This document shows positions 54,495 through 64,000 of a stretch of 64,000 nucleotides of DNA, one piece after another (position 1 is the stretch's first letter; every line of letters begins with the position of its first letter). The notes under the pieces are model-generated. The model had not been told where the DNA came from. It was given only the letters and a program-made list of their open reading frames with translations, and searched no databases. The position numbers were made by a program, and so were the translations under genes. Source of the DNA: an uncultured Bacteroidales bacterium. Its GTDB lineage: Bacteria > Bacteroidota > Bacteroidia > Bacteroidales > UBA932. The stretch lies in NCBI GenBank assembly GCA_949297365.1, contig CASFSL010000046.1, positions 121,261 to 185,260 of the forward strand, written 5' to 3'.

Positions 54495-55736
54495 ATGAAA
54501 AAGCTTTATTTAACAACTATCGCTTTTATCTTACTTTTGTCTTCCTTTTCTCTTACTGCGGGAGACGGTAAGGATTCTTTGAAAAAGGACATTGATCCTT
54601 ATCCCAGCTTTAAAGGTTTCGTGACCAACAAATTCTGGGACAACTGGGAAATATCCCTCGGTTTCGGCACTGGCTTCTCAGTATACAGCAGCAACAATCA
54701 AGGTGCATGGGGAGACCGGTTCGGTATTAACGGAGAGTTCAGCGTTGCTAAGTGGCTGCATCCAGTAGTGGGTGTCAGGGCCGGACTGCAAGGCGGAAAC
54801 TTCAATACTGTCCGCGGAGACGAGAAAATCAAATGGCCTTTCCTTTACGGACACGTGGATGCTATGCTGAACATGTCCAACTGGATCGGCGGATATAAGG
54901 AGGACCGCGTATACTACGCCGTACTCTTCGCCGGTATGGGACTGTATGCAAGCAACTTCACCAATGAATCCAGAATTGCGACCGGGACACCCGGTGCCGC
55001 TGCCAATTTCGCATTCACAGCAGGTCTGATTAACAAGTTCAGGGTATCCCCCAGCGTGGACATCAACCTTGAGCTTAGAGGCATCTTGGGAATGGCGAGC
55101 CTCAATCCCGTACAATACTCAAGCAGAGGCCGTTTCCTCGGCAATGGAGATGTAGCCGTAGGTGTAACTTACCGTTTCGGCAAGAGGGACTTCCAGCGCG
55201 GTGCCGCAGGCTATACTCTTGAGGACATCAATACCATGAAGAGAGAAGCTGAAGAGGCAGCAGTAGCAGCACAGGAGAAAGAAGACAATCTGGAGAGCCA
55301 GCTTGCAGACGCTCAGAAAAATGCTGCCACAGCCCAGCAGCGTGCTGACATCGCCGAGAAAGAGCTGGCAAAGGCCAATGACGAGCTGGAGAATCTCCGC
55401 GAGCAGCAGGCCCTTGACGCTGCTACACCCGAGGAGATGGTATTCTTTGACTTCGCAATGGCTGTTCTCACACGTGAGGACCAGATCCGCCTGACCGTTC
55501 TTTCGGATCAGATTAAAAAAGGCCCCCAGGACTATGTCTATACGATTACCGGCTATGCTGATTTCAAGACAGGCGAGCGCGCCAAGAACACAGCCCTGGC
55601 CGAGAAACGTGCCCGCGTAGTATATGAATATCTCGTGAAATCAGGAGTTCCCGCAGAGCAGCTCACTTATAAAGGAGCAGGTGCCGACCAACAGCCTTTC
55701 AATTCCGAGGGCAACCAGACAGTAATTATCAAATAG
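54495..55736 (+). CDS. OmpA-family outer-membrane protein
   Basis: 413 residues. Signal peptide (LLLSSFSLTAG), N-terminal beta-barrel-like region with NKFWDNWEISLGFGTGFS and GITYRFGKRD-like end, a coiled coil of about 70 residues (AEEAAVAAQEKEDNLESQLA), and an OmpA C-terminal domain (GYADFKTGERAKNTALAEKR, ending GNQTVIIK) with peptidoglycan-binding Asp and Arg. It probably tethers the outer membrane to peptidoglycan. A terminator follows immediately. Confidence 0.9.
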   Translation: MKKLYLTTIAFILLLSSFSLTAGDGKDSLKKDIDPYPSFKGFVTNKFWDNWEISLGFGTGFSVYSSNNQGAWGDRFGINGEFSVAKWLHPVVGVRAGLQGGNFNTVRGDEKIKWPFLYGHVDAMLNMSNWIGGYKEDRVYYAVLFAGMGLYASNFTNESRIATGTPGAAANFAFTAGLINKFRVSPSVDINLELRGILGMASLNPVQYSSRGRFLGNGDVAVGVTYRFGKRDFQRGAAGYTLEDINTMKREAEEAAVAAQEKEDNLESQLADAQKNAATAQQRADIAEKELAKANDELENLREQQALDAATPEEMVFFDFAMAVLTREDQIRLTVLSDQIKKGPQDYVYTITGYADFKTGERAKNTALAEKRARVVYEYLVKSGVPAEQLTYKGAGADQQPFNSEGNQTVIIK

Positions 55737-55764
55737 TCTGTCTATCCAGCAGATTATTAGCAGT

Positions 55765-55800
55765 AAAACTGCCGGGAATTTTTCTTCCGGCAGTTTTTTT
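55765..55800 (+). terminator. Intrinsic terminator after ompA-like gene
   Basis: AAAACTGCCGG pairs with CCGGCAGTTTT around an 11-bp loop, followed by a run of T. It closes the single-gene transcript. Confidence 0.9.
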
Positions 55801-55821
55801 TCATTAATGCTGATTTTGCTG

Positions 55822-55829
55822 TATCTTTG
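55822..55829 (+). promoter_or_regulatory. -7 box of DUF4384/WG-caspase operon
   Basis: TATCTTTG, exact consensus, 32 bp before ATG 55861 and 22 bp after the preceding terminator. Confidence 0.7.
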
Positions 55830-55860
55830 TGACGTTTTTGTTAAAACACCTATTTAAACG

Positions 55861-56655
55861 ATGAAACGTATACTACTTCTCACAGTCCTGCTGATGTTGA
55901 CGGCACCGCTATATACCGGCTATGCTCAGAATAAGAGAGTCCGCAACATAACCGGCCTATGCGAGGTAACCAGAGACATCTCCCTGGCTCAGGCAGAGGA
56001 GAGAGCTCTGGAAGACGCTAAGATCAACGCCATGCGCAAGGCAGGTGTACCTGAAAGGCTCTGGTCCGTCACAGGTCTTATCAACGAGGATGACGGCAGT
56101 GAGTTCAGTCAGGTACTCTCACGCATGACTACCTTGGAGGTAAACGGTCTTATTACAGTAAAAGAGGTAGATTACTCCGAAGAGATGATTGACGGCAGAA
56201 GATATGCCGTGGCGACCATAGATGCAGACGTAAAGATTGTAGACACCAATGTGGATCTGACTTTCCAAATGAAAGTAGACGGCATAAAGGGAATCTATAA
56301 TAACGGAGATGTCATGACGTTTACCGTGAAGGTCTACGGTCATGACGCATATCTTAGGATATTCTGGTTTGACAACAACGGGGGCTCGCTCATATATCCC
56401 AGCGACTACGATTCAGACATACTGTTCTCAAAAGACGTGGAATACAGTTTCCCTGTCACTCCCGGCATTGACTACATCATGGACAGACAGGACAAATCCA
56501 GCAAGATGGAGACCATCAACTTCATTGCAGTCGCCACAAAGCGAGATATTCCGTTTCTGGAGGATGACATCACTTTTGACTCAGTACTCAAGTGGCTGTA
56601 CTCCATTCCTGCAGATGAAAGGGCAGCTTGCCGCGAAGCTATCATAATTCAATAA
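55861..56655 (+). CDS. Secreted DUF4384-like protein
   Basis: 264 residues with a signal peptide (LLLTVLLMLTAPLYTGYAQ). The first half (EVTRDISLAQAEERALEDAK) is the LPP20/FlgT-like alpha-beta fold; the second (TVKVYGHDAYLRIFWFDNNG, SLIYPSDYDSD) matches DUF4384. DUF4384 often sits beside caspase-like proteins, as here. It is the first gene of a three-gene operon. Function unknown. Confidence 0.75.
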   Translation: MKRILLLTVLLMLTAPLYTGYAQNKRVRNITGLCEVTRDISLAQAEERALEDAKINAMRKAGVPERLWSVTGLINEDDGSEFSQVLSRMTTLEVNGLITVKEVDYSEEMIDGRRYAVATIDADVKIVDTNVDLTFQMKVDGIKGIYNNGDVMTFTVKVYGHDAYLRIFWFDNNGGSLIYPSDYDSDILFSKDVEYSFPVTPGIDYIMDRQDKSSKMETINFIAVATKRDIPFLEDDITFDSVLKWLYSIPADERAACREAIIIQ

Positions 56656-56672
56656 TTATATCTTCATCAACT

Positions 56673-59327
56673 ATGAGAGATCTTCATAATATTTCCCCAA
56701 TTATGGCATTCGCCATACTGATGCTGTTTCCCTGCATTGCTTATGCCGACAGCGGGCTTCGCCAGAATCAGGCATCCTTCAAATGGATCCGTCCTGTACA
56801 GGGACAGATTCTAAAGCCATACTCGGAAGGCATGGCCGCTTACTGCGTAGCAGGCAAATGGGGATACCTTGACAAGAACGGCAATATATCCATTCCATCC
56901 GAGTACGAGGAAGTAGGAAGCTTTGAGAACGGACTTGCCATCGTAAAACTCGACGGCAAATGGGGAGTGATAAACATTCAGGGCAAGACTGTCTTTGAAT
57001 GCTTCTACGATGATATCTCCTCCTTCTCTGACGGACTTGCTCTCGCTCACACAGGCGACACAAGCTACTATCTGTATCCTGACGGAAAGCGTCAGAAACT
57101 TCCCGCCGGTCTTACATTCTACCCGTACAGCAGCGGTCTTGCAAAAGTCAAGAAAAACATAAAAGGCAAGGATAAATACGGATACATAGATAACAAAGGC
57201 CTTTTCATCATGGAGCCGGAATTTGACGCCGCCAGTGATTTTTATGGAAATACCGCATTCGTCATATTCAAGGGCAAATCTTTCGCCATTGAGCGGAACG
57301 GTCGCAGGCACAGACTGAATTTTCCACTTAATCCGGCCAACAGGACACAATTCCTGCCGGATGGAAGCGGTTTCATAGAGCAGGGAGGCAAATTCATCTT
57401 TGTAAAATATCAGGAAGACGAATACTCTCTTCTGCCGGTCAGATACGATATGGTCTCCAAGTTCAGCGAAGGACGTGTTCTGGTAAAATCAGAACAAGGA
57501 CCGCTCATGTATCTCAATACATTCGGAACTCCCGTGCTTACACTTCCGAATGAATGCTCCGCCGCAGGAGACTTCTCGGAGGGCAAAGCCTGGGTCTGCT
57601 ATGACGGCAAATACGGATTCATAGATAAGAGCGGAGAACTCGTTATTGACACTGTCTTCTCATATACGTCTGATTTCAAAGACGGCATGGCCTACGTCGT
57701 TTATTCCGGACGTAACGGCATCATCAGGATGGCCAATAAAGACGACACCTATCCCGACCTTAGAATCAAGCAGATTGCACTGGAAGACACGAATGGCAAT
57801 GCGTCCGTAGAATCGGGAGAGGAATTCAAAATAGAGGTATGCCTTCTCAACTCCGGAAATGAGGATATTATCAATGTAGATGTCACAATGACGGGGAAAT
57901 CCGGACAGGCATCCGGCTTTTCCTATTCCGGCAACACGCAGTCCATAGACACACTCAAGGCCGGCTGCGACACTATTGTCTCCTTTGACGGAAAAGCTGC
58001 GCTGGACATCACGTCAGAAGACATCCACATAACCATCAAAGCTTTGGCTGACAATCAGATGGATGCCGCAATCTCTCCTATGACATTCCCTGCTCTGGGC
58101 ATCAGCCAATGCAAACCTGTGCTGACCTCATACTGGGTTCACTCAGAAAATCATTCTCCGCTTAATCCAGGCAATGCGGCTATTCTGGAATTCTCCATAG
58201 CCAATGAAGGGAGCGACATCGCAAAAGATGTTAAAGTTAATATGATATGGCCGGCAGGCATGATTCCGGCGGACACCATCTCCATTGTGGGAGACATTGC
58301 TCCCGGAGCCACCAGGATGTTCAAAAGAACCTTTGTCCTGGACAGCACTGTCGCTCCTTCCGCACAGCATTCCATAGTGGCAAGCGTTACCGAGTTCACA
58401 GGAAAGCACAAGGACATCAAGTACTTTCTGTTTGAAACCGGAAAAATGAATATGGAGGTCAATCTGATGACAGGCCAGACATCTGCAGTCCCGTCTTACT
58501 ATTCACAGATGCAGGACATCATGCTTGAGACCGCTGACGGAAAGACCATTGAACGGTCTGAACTGCTGACAGGACTTACCCAGACTGCCACTCCCGACAT
58601 ATACAAGTACGCGCTCATCATCGGTAATGAAGACTACAATTCATTTAAACAACAGACCTTATACGAACCGAATGTGGACTTTGCCACCAATGATGCGGAC
58701 GCTTTCAAGGAATATGCTGTAAAAATAGTAGGCGTACCTGAAGAGAACATCATAATGCTCAAGAACGCCACTTATTCTCAGATGAAATTCAACATCAACA
58801 AGCTCGCCAGAATTGCGGGAATATATCCGGGCAATGTGGAACTGTATGTCTACTATGCGGGACACGGGCAGGTTGACGGCAAGTCCAAGGAAAGTTTCCT
58901 CATACCCGTAGACGTAAGCACTACCGCGCCGTCAGAGGGCATCAGGCTGGAAGATCTGTACGCGACAATAAGCGGAAGCGGATGCAAGAGGGCCATGATG
59001 TTTCTGGATGCATGCTACAGCGGTATGGGACGCGGAATCATCATTCAGCCCAAGAAAACCCCGGTCAGCGGGAACATGGTAGTCATGACGGCTTCTTCCG
59101 CCACTCAGAGGTCCATGCCGTATGAAGAGAAGAAGCACGGAATGTTCACATATTTCCTGCTCAAGAAACTTAAAGACACCAGTGGTGACATCACTATAGA
59201 GGAACTGTTCAATGACGTCAAGGCCAATGTTCAGTCCAACTCTGTCTGGATTAACGATTCAGAGCAGACTCCTGAATTAATCTCCGGGCCTGGTATTGAC
59301 GAGAACTGGAAATCCTGGAAACTTTAA
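56673..59327 (+). CDS. WG-repeat and caspase-like secreted protein
   Basis: 884 residues from ATG 56673. Signal peptide (MAFAILMLFPCIAYADS), WG repeats (GYLDKNGNISIPSEYEEVGS, KWGVINIQGKTVFECFYDD, KYGFIDKSGELVIDTVF) over about 45-370, CARDB-like beta domains over about 370-600, and a C14-type caspase domain at the C-terminus. The catalytic pair is intact: His in YYAGHGQ and Cys in FLDACYSGMG. Metacaspase-like proteases cut after basic or acidic residues; specificity not readable. The substrate may be an envelope protein, since it is exported with OmpA-type neighbours. Confidence 0.85.
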   Translation: MRDLHNISPIMAFAILMLFPCIAYADSGLRQNQASFKWIRPVQGQILKPYSEGMAAYCVAGKWGYLDKNGNISIPSEYEEVGSFENGLAIVKLDGKWGVINIQGKTVFECFYDDISSFSDGLALAHTGDTSYYLYPDGKRQKLPAGLTFYPYSSGLAKVKKNIKGKDKYGYIDNKGLFIMEPEFDAASDFYGNTAFVIFKGKSFAIERNGRRHRLNFPLNPANRTQFLPDGSGFIEQGGKFIFVKYQEDEYSLLPVRYDMVSKFSEGRVLVKSEQGPLMYLNTFGTPVLTLPNECSAAGDFSEGKAWVCYDGKYGFIDKSGELVIDTVFSYTSDFKDGMAYVVYSGRNGIIRMANKDDTYPDLRIKQIALEDTNGNASVESGEEFKIEVCLLNSGNEDIINVDVTMTGKSGQASGFSYSGNTQSIDTLKAGCDTIVSFDGKAALDITSEDIHITIKALADNQMDAAISPMTFPALGISQCKPVLTSYWVHSENHSPLNPGNAAILEFSIANEGSDIAKDVKVNMIWPAGMIPADTISIVGDIAPGATRMFKRTFVLDSTVAPSAQHSIVASVTEFTGKHKDIKYFLFETGKMNMEVNLMTGQTSAVPSYYSQMQDIMLETADGKTIERSELLTGLTQTATPDIYKYALIIGNEDYNSFKQQTLYEPNVDFATNDADAFKEYAVKIVGVPEENIIMLKNATYSQMKFNINKLARIAGIYPGNVELYVYYAGHGQVDGKSKESFLIPVDVSTTAPSEGIRLEDLYATISGSGCKRAMMFLDACYSGMGRGIIIQPKKTPVSGNMVVMTASSATQRSMPYEEKKHGMFTYFLLKKLKDTSGDITIEELFNDVKANVQSNSVWINDSEQTPELISGPGIDENWKSWKL

Positions 59328-59338
59328 ATTTAAACATA

Positions 59339-60520
59339 ATGCATAACTTTTACAAAACATTTATTGTCTTCACTCTGACAGTTGCGTCTATCCCTGCCAT
59401 GGCGCAGGAAGAAACATCAACTCCCGAGCCCTACCCCAGCTTTGCAGGGTTTGTAACCAACAAGTTCTGGGACAACTGGGAGATATCAGCTGACTTCGGT
59501 ACCGGATTCGCCTCATTCAGCAGCGGCAATCTCGGAGGATACGGTGACCGCTTCGGACTTAACGGAGAACTTTCCGTCACCAAGTGGCTTCACCCTGTTG
59601 TCGGTATCAGGGGACAGCTGATGGGCGGCAACTATCACACCGTCCATCCGACAGGTGGCAAGACCGCATGGAACTTCATGTTTGCCCACATAGACATCGT
59701 CTCCAACTTCTCCAACTGGATCGGAGGTTACAAGGAAGACCGTGTATACTACGCGATACCCTTTGCCGGTATGGGTCTCTTCGCCAGCAACCGGCACACC
59801 ATCAATTACGCTTTTACAGCCGGTCTCCTCAGCCGTTTCCGCGTATGCCCCAGCGTAGACATCAACCTGGAGATCAAAGGCATCCTGGGCATGTCCTGTC
59901 TCAATCCGGTATCCTACTCTCCCAGAGGCAGATTCCTGGGCACCGGCAATGTTTCGGTCGGTGTCACATACCGGTTCGGCAAGAGGGACTATGCACGTCC
60001 CGCTACTGATTGCTCTGCCGAGGATCTGAAATATCTCAAGGAAGCCGCAGAAGCCGCACAGAAAGAAGCACTGGCCGCAAAAGCCGCTGAAGACAATCTG
60101 AAGACACAGCTGGCTGAAAGTCAGAAGGCTGCAGAGAATGCCAGACAGCAGGCCGAACAGGCTGCACAGGATCTCGCGGATCTTCAGGAACAGCACGTGA
60201 TGGATGAGTCTACACCGGAACAATGCATATTCTTCAACAACGGAACCGTACTTTCGGAATCTGAGAAACTGCACCTGAGCGTAATCGCCGATCGGATCAA
60301 GTCATCTACGGCTGACCGCACTTATACCATCTGCGGATACGCGGACTTCAGCACCGGCTCCTACAATTACAATATACAGCTTGCAGAACTGCGCGCCCGC
60401 ACGGTATACAATTACCTTATCGGACTCGGAGTTCCGGCTGAACGCATGACACATCAGGGTATGGGCCGTGACGCACAGCCTTTCACAGCACGAGGCAATC
60501 AGGTGGTCATCATCAAATAG
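59339..60520 (+). CDS. OmpA-family outer-membrane protein (paralogue)
   Basis: 393 residues. Paralogue of 54495-55736 with shared NKFWDNWEISADFGTGF, NWIGGYKEDRVYYAIPFAGM and OmpA domain GYADFSTGSYNYNIQLAELR. The central coiled coil (AAEAAQKEALAAKAAEDNLK) is of similar length. It starts 11 bp after the caspase-like gene, so they are co-transcribed. Its OmpA domain keeps the Asp and Arg ligands of peptidoglycan. Confidence 0.9.
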   Translation: MHNFYKTFIVFTLTVASIPAMAQEETSTPEPYPSFAGFVTNKFWDNWEISADFGTGFASFSSGNLGGYGDRFGLNGELSVTKWLHPVVGIRGQLMGGNYHTVHPTGGKTAWNFMFAHIDIVSNFSNWIGGYKEDRVYYAIPFAGMGLFASNRHTINYAFTAGLLSRFRVCPSVDINLEIKGILGMSCLNPVSYSPRGRFLGTGNVSVGVTYRFGKRDYARPATDCSAEDLKYLKEAAEAAQKEALAAKAAEDNLKTQLAESQKAAENARQQAEQAAQDLADLQEQHVMDESTPEQCIFFNNGTVLSESEKLHLSVIADRIKSSTADRTYTICGYADFSTGSYNYNIQLAELRARTVYNYLIGLGVPAERMTHQGMGRDAQPFTARGNQVVIIK

Positions 60521-60533
60521 CCGACGCTATACA

Positions 60534-62267
60534 CTAGAATAACAGAGACGTCTCGCCGGGAGCGCAGAGGTCACAGATGCCGCAGGGCCTGCACTGCTCC
60601 TGTCCGAAATACGCGGACAGGCGGCGGCTGCGGCAGGCTGACTGGGCAGCCGACCGGTCGCTTACCGGCGAGATGTATCGGTACATGGCATCCAGTCTTT
60701 CCTTGAACATGGCCTTACGCCGCCCGTAAACCGTCTCCGACAGATAAAGGTTGTCCGGGGTAAGTCTTTCACCTGCAAAACATATCAGCGGAGAACGCAC
60801 CTTGGGAATATATCTGAGCACTCCGCTGCGGGAGAGCTGGAGGAGCTTCTGCTTCACTGCCCTTGACGAGTTCATCGTCACCTTGCCCACATATTCCTCG
60901 TCTATCGCCACCAGGTGCGAGAACAGACCCGGATAAATCCGCATCAGGGCCTTTATGAATATATCCAGGGACGGGTCCGACAGCTGCACGCGATACAGGT
61001 CGTCCCTGTTGACTATGAACATGATCCGCGTGGGATTGTCTATTTCCTCAGTCAAGGTCCAGTATCCCGATATCTCAATATACTTTATGGCATTGTAAGC
61101 CATGGCTGCGTTGAGACGGTACCGCCTTACAAACTCCAGCAGATTGAACTTGCATACGGCCCCGGCCCCGTCCTCATAGGCTATGCCCAGGAACTTGAAC
61201 ACCTTCTGATATATGTCAGCGATATAGTCCAGACCGGGAAAACTGCTCTGGTATATGGCCTCCAGACGCTTGATGTCCGACTTGTTCCACAGCAGCACTG
61301 CCCATGAGCGCAGACCGTCCCTGCCGGCACGTCCGGCCTCCTGATAATACGACTCCACTGCCTCGGGCAGGTCGAAATGACAGACAAAGCGCACATCCGG
61401 CTTGTCTATTCCCATACCGAACGCATTGGTAGCCGCGATGATCCTCAGGTCTCCCCTCTTCCATCTCTCCTGAACGTCGTTGCGCTCCTCCTTGCTCAGG
61501 CCCGCATGATAGAAGCCGGCATCCACCCCCTGCGACACCAGAAACGAGGCAATGTCCCTGGCCGCCTTTCTCTCCCGCACATATACGATACCCGTTCCGG
61601 ACACAGCATTGCAGAGCGAGAGCAGGGCACCGAACTTATTCTCGGTATTGCGCACGACATACGACAGATTGGGGCGTTCAAACCCGGAACAGATGATATT
61701 GTCCTTCCTGAAGCCGAGCTTCTCCTCGATATCCTTCGCGACATCCGGAGTGGCCGTCGCAGTAAGCGCTATCACAGGCACATCCGGAAGCAGTTCCCTG
61801 ATATTTGATATCAGCAGGTAGTCCGGCCTGAAATCGTAGCCCCACTGGGAGATGCAGTGCGCCTCGTCCACTACCAGAAAGCAGACCTGCATCTTCTGCA
61901 CCCTGGTCCGGAACAGGTCCGTACGCAGTCTCTCCGGCGACAGATACAGGAACTTGTAGTCTCCGTACACTGCGTTGTCCAGCGCGATGTCTATCTCCCT
62001 GCGGGTCATGCCCGAATGTACGGCCATAGCCTTGATGCCCCTGGCCCTGAGATTCTGTACCTGGTCCTTGATCAGCGATATGAGCGGCGACACCACCACC
62101 GCCAGTCCCTCCCTCATCATAGTAGGTACCTGGAAGCAGAGCGACTTGCCTCCGCCGGTAGGCAGGATGGCCAGGACATCCTCTCCCGCCAGTGCCGAGG
62201 AGATTATCTCCTCCTGTTTTGGACGGAAAGAAGTGTACCCCCAATATTTTTGCAAGATTTCTTTCAC
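60534..62267 (-). CDS. recQ: ATP-dependent DNA helicase RecQ
   Basis: 577 residues from GTG 62267 (VKEILQKYWGYTSFRP), the usual RecQ N-terminus. Helicase motifs: LPTGGGKSLCFQVP (I), VVDEAHCISQWG (II), ALTATATPDV (III), QEAGRAGRDG (VI). A RecQ zinc-binding-type Cys cluster (CRSRRLSAYFGQEQCRPCGI) is at the extreme C-terminus, but a HRDC domain is absent. A longer frame from ATG 62354 exists, but its extra 29 residues cross the pckA promoter region and are unlike RecQ. It unwinds recombination intermediates. Confidence 0.9.
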   Translation of the reverse strand: MKEILQKYWGYTSFRPKQEEIISSALAGEDVLAILPTGGGKSLCFQVPTMMREGLAVVVSPLISLIKDQVQNLRARGIKAMAVHSGMTRREIDIALDNAVYGDYKFLYLSPERLRTDLFRTRVQKMQVCFLVVDEAHCISQWGYDFRPDYLLISNIRELLPDVPVIALTATATPDVAKDIEEKLGFRKDNIICSGFERPNLSYVVRNTENKFGALLSLCNAVSGTGIVYVRERKAARDIASFLVSQGVDAGFYHAGLSKEERNDVQERWKRGDLRIIAATNAFGMGIDKPDVRFVCHFDLPEAVESYYQEAGRAGRDGLRSWAVLLWNKSDIKRLEAIYQSSFPGLDYIADIYQKVFKFLGIAYEDGAGAVCKFNLLEFVRRYRLNAAMAYNAIKYIEISGYWTLTEEIDNPTRIMFIVNRDDLYRVQLSDPSLDIFIKALMRIYPGLFSHLVAIDEEYVGKVTMNSSRAVKQKLLQLSRSGVLRYIPKVRSPLICFAGERLTPDNLYLSETVYGRRKAMFKERLDAMYRYISPVSDRSAAQSACRSRRLSAYFGQEQCRPCGICDLCAPGETSLLF

Positions 62268-62272
62268 AATCA

Positions 62273-62293
62273 CAAATATATTAAATATTTTTG
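62273..62293. promoter_or_regulatory. Overlapping -7 boxes between recQ and pckA
   Basis: Plus-strand TATTTTTG (62286-62293) fits the pckA promoter with a leader of about 70 nt. Minus-strand TATATTTG (62273-62280) faces recQ but is only 5 bp from GTG 62267, so either recQ is nearly leaderless or this box is fortuitous. Confidence 0.45.
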
Positions 62294-62369
62294 GCAAAAA
62301 TTTTGCAGGAGAGGGAGCGACATTGAAATATTTTACAAGATTAGTATTTATCAATTAATTCTATAGACA

Positions 62370-63920
<1,551 letters not shown>

Positions 63921-63955
63921 TTAACGGGCTATGAGGATGGAAATGCCGTCGTCGC

Positions 63956-64000
63956 CGCAGTTCGCAATCTATTAGTTTTGCGAGAATAAGGGGAACTGCG
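63956..64000. other. Nested inverted repeat after pckA
   Basis: CGCAGTTC and GAACTGCG (8 bp) enclose TCGCAA and TTGCGA arms at the right edge. It lacks a T run, so a plain intrinsic terminator is uncertain, and the sequence ends here. Confidence 0.4.

Overview
This window is a Bacteroidales-type chromosome segment. The evidence is repeated TAnnTTTG -7 promoter boxes instead of sigma70 boxes, a UpxY-like NusG paralogue at the head of a capsule operon, IntDOT-type tyrosine recombinase architecture, paired M16 peptidases, and PckA, RecQ and OmpA proteins of Bacteroidetes type. The species cannot be fixed from sequence alone.

Layout. (1) 1-5474, minus strand: two periplasmic M16 peptidases, the first partial, and three wlbA/wlbC/wlbB-type genes for UDP-2,3-diacetamido-2,3-dideoxyglucuronate. 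(2) 5580-6922: a tyrosine recombinase with near-identical 16-bp repeats at both ends, followed by a 225-bp orphan 3' end of capD. (3) 7235-24338, plus strand: capsule cluster L, with udg, a WbpP/WbpO-type pair, acetyltransferases, Wzx, Wzy, glycosyltransferases, ATP-grasp enzymes, an aminotransferase and a phosphoglycosyl transferase. (4) 24369-26723, minus strand: a compact four-gene cassette of unknown function with its own promoter (membrane coiled-coil protein, two small proteins, TIR/deoxyribosyltransferase-like protein). (5) 26753-54363, minus strand: capsule cluster R, a complete locus read from upxY through wza, wzc, a PHP phosphatase, capD, udg, Wzx, Wzy, capEFG (UDP-L-FucNAc) and pglC/D/E-like genes, ending at a strong hairpin terminator. 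(6) 54466-64000: two OmpA-family proteins around a DUF4384 protein and a WG-repeat/caspase-like protein, then recQ and pckA.

Clusters L and R converge. Both carry the same backbone order, capD - small ORF/GNAT - udg - toxin-antitoxin-like pair - epimerase remnant, in opposite orientation. The pairs beside this backbone are each preceded by a conserved 42-43-bp promoter element (four copies: 7235, 9472, 45455, 47670). A separate PIN/VapBC-type pair sits between capE and capF. Cluster L has no UpxY, Wza or Wzc, so it probably relies on cluster R for export and on the toxin-antitoxin promoter for transcription.

Points of highest interest are the repeated promoter with its small-ORF/GNAT pairs inside the capsule loci, a G8 tract that puts an acetyltransferase out of frame (likely phase variation), the four-gene cassette at 24.4-26.7 kb, and a saccharopine-dehydrogenase-like enzyme with CapA and ATP-grasp proteins in cluster R.
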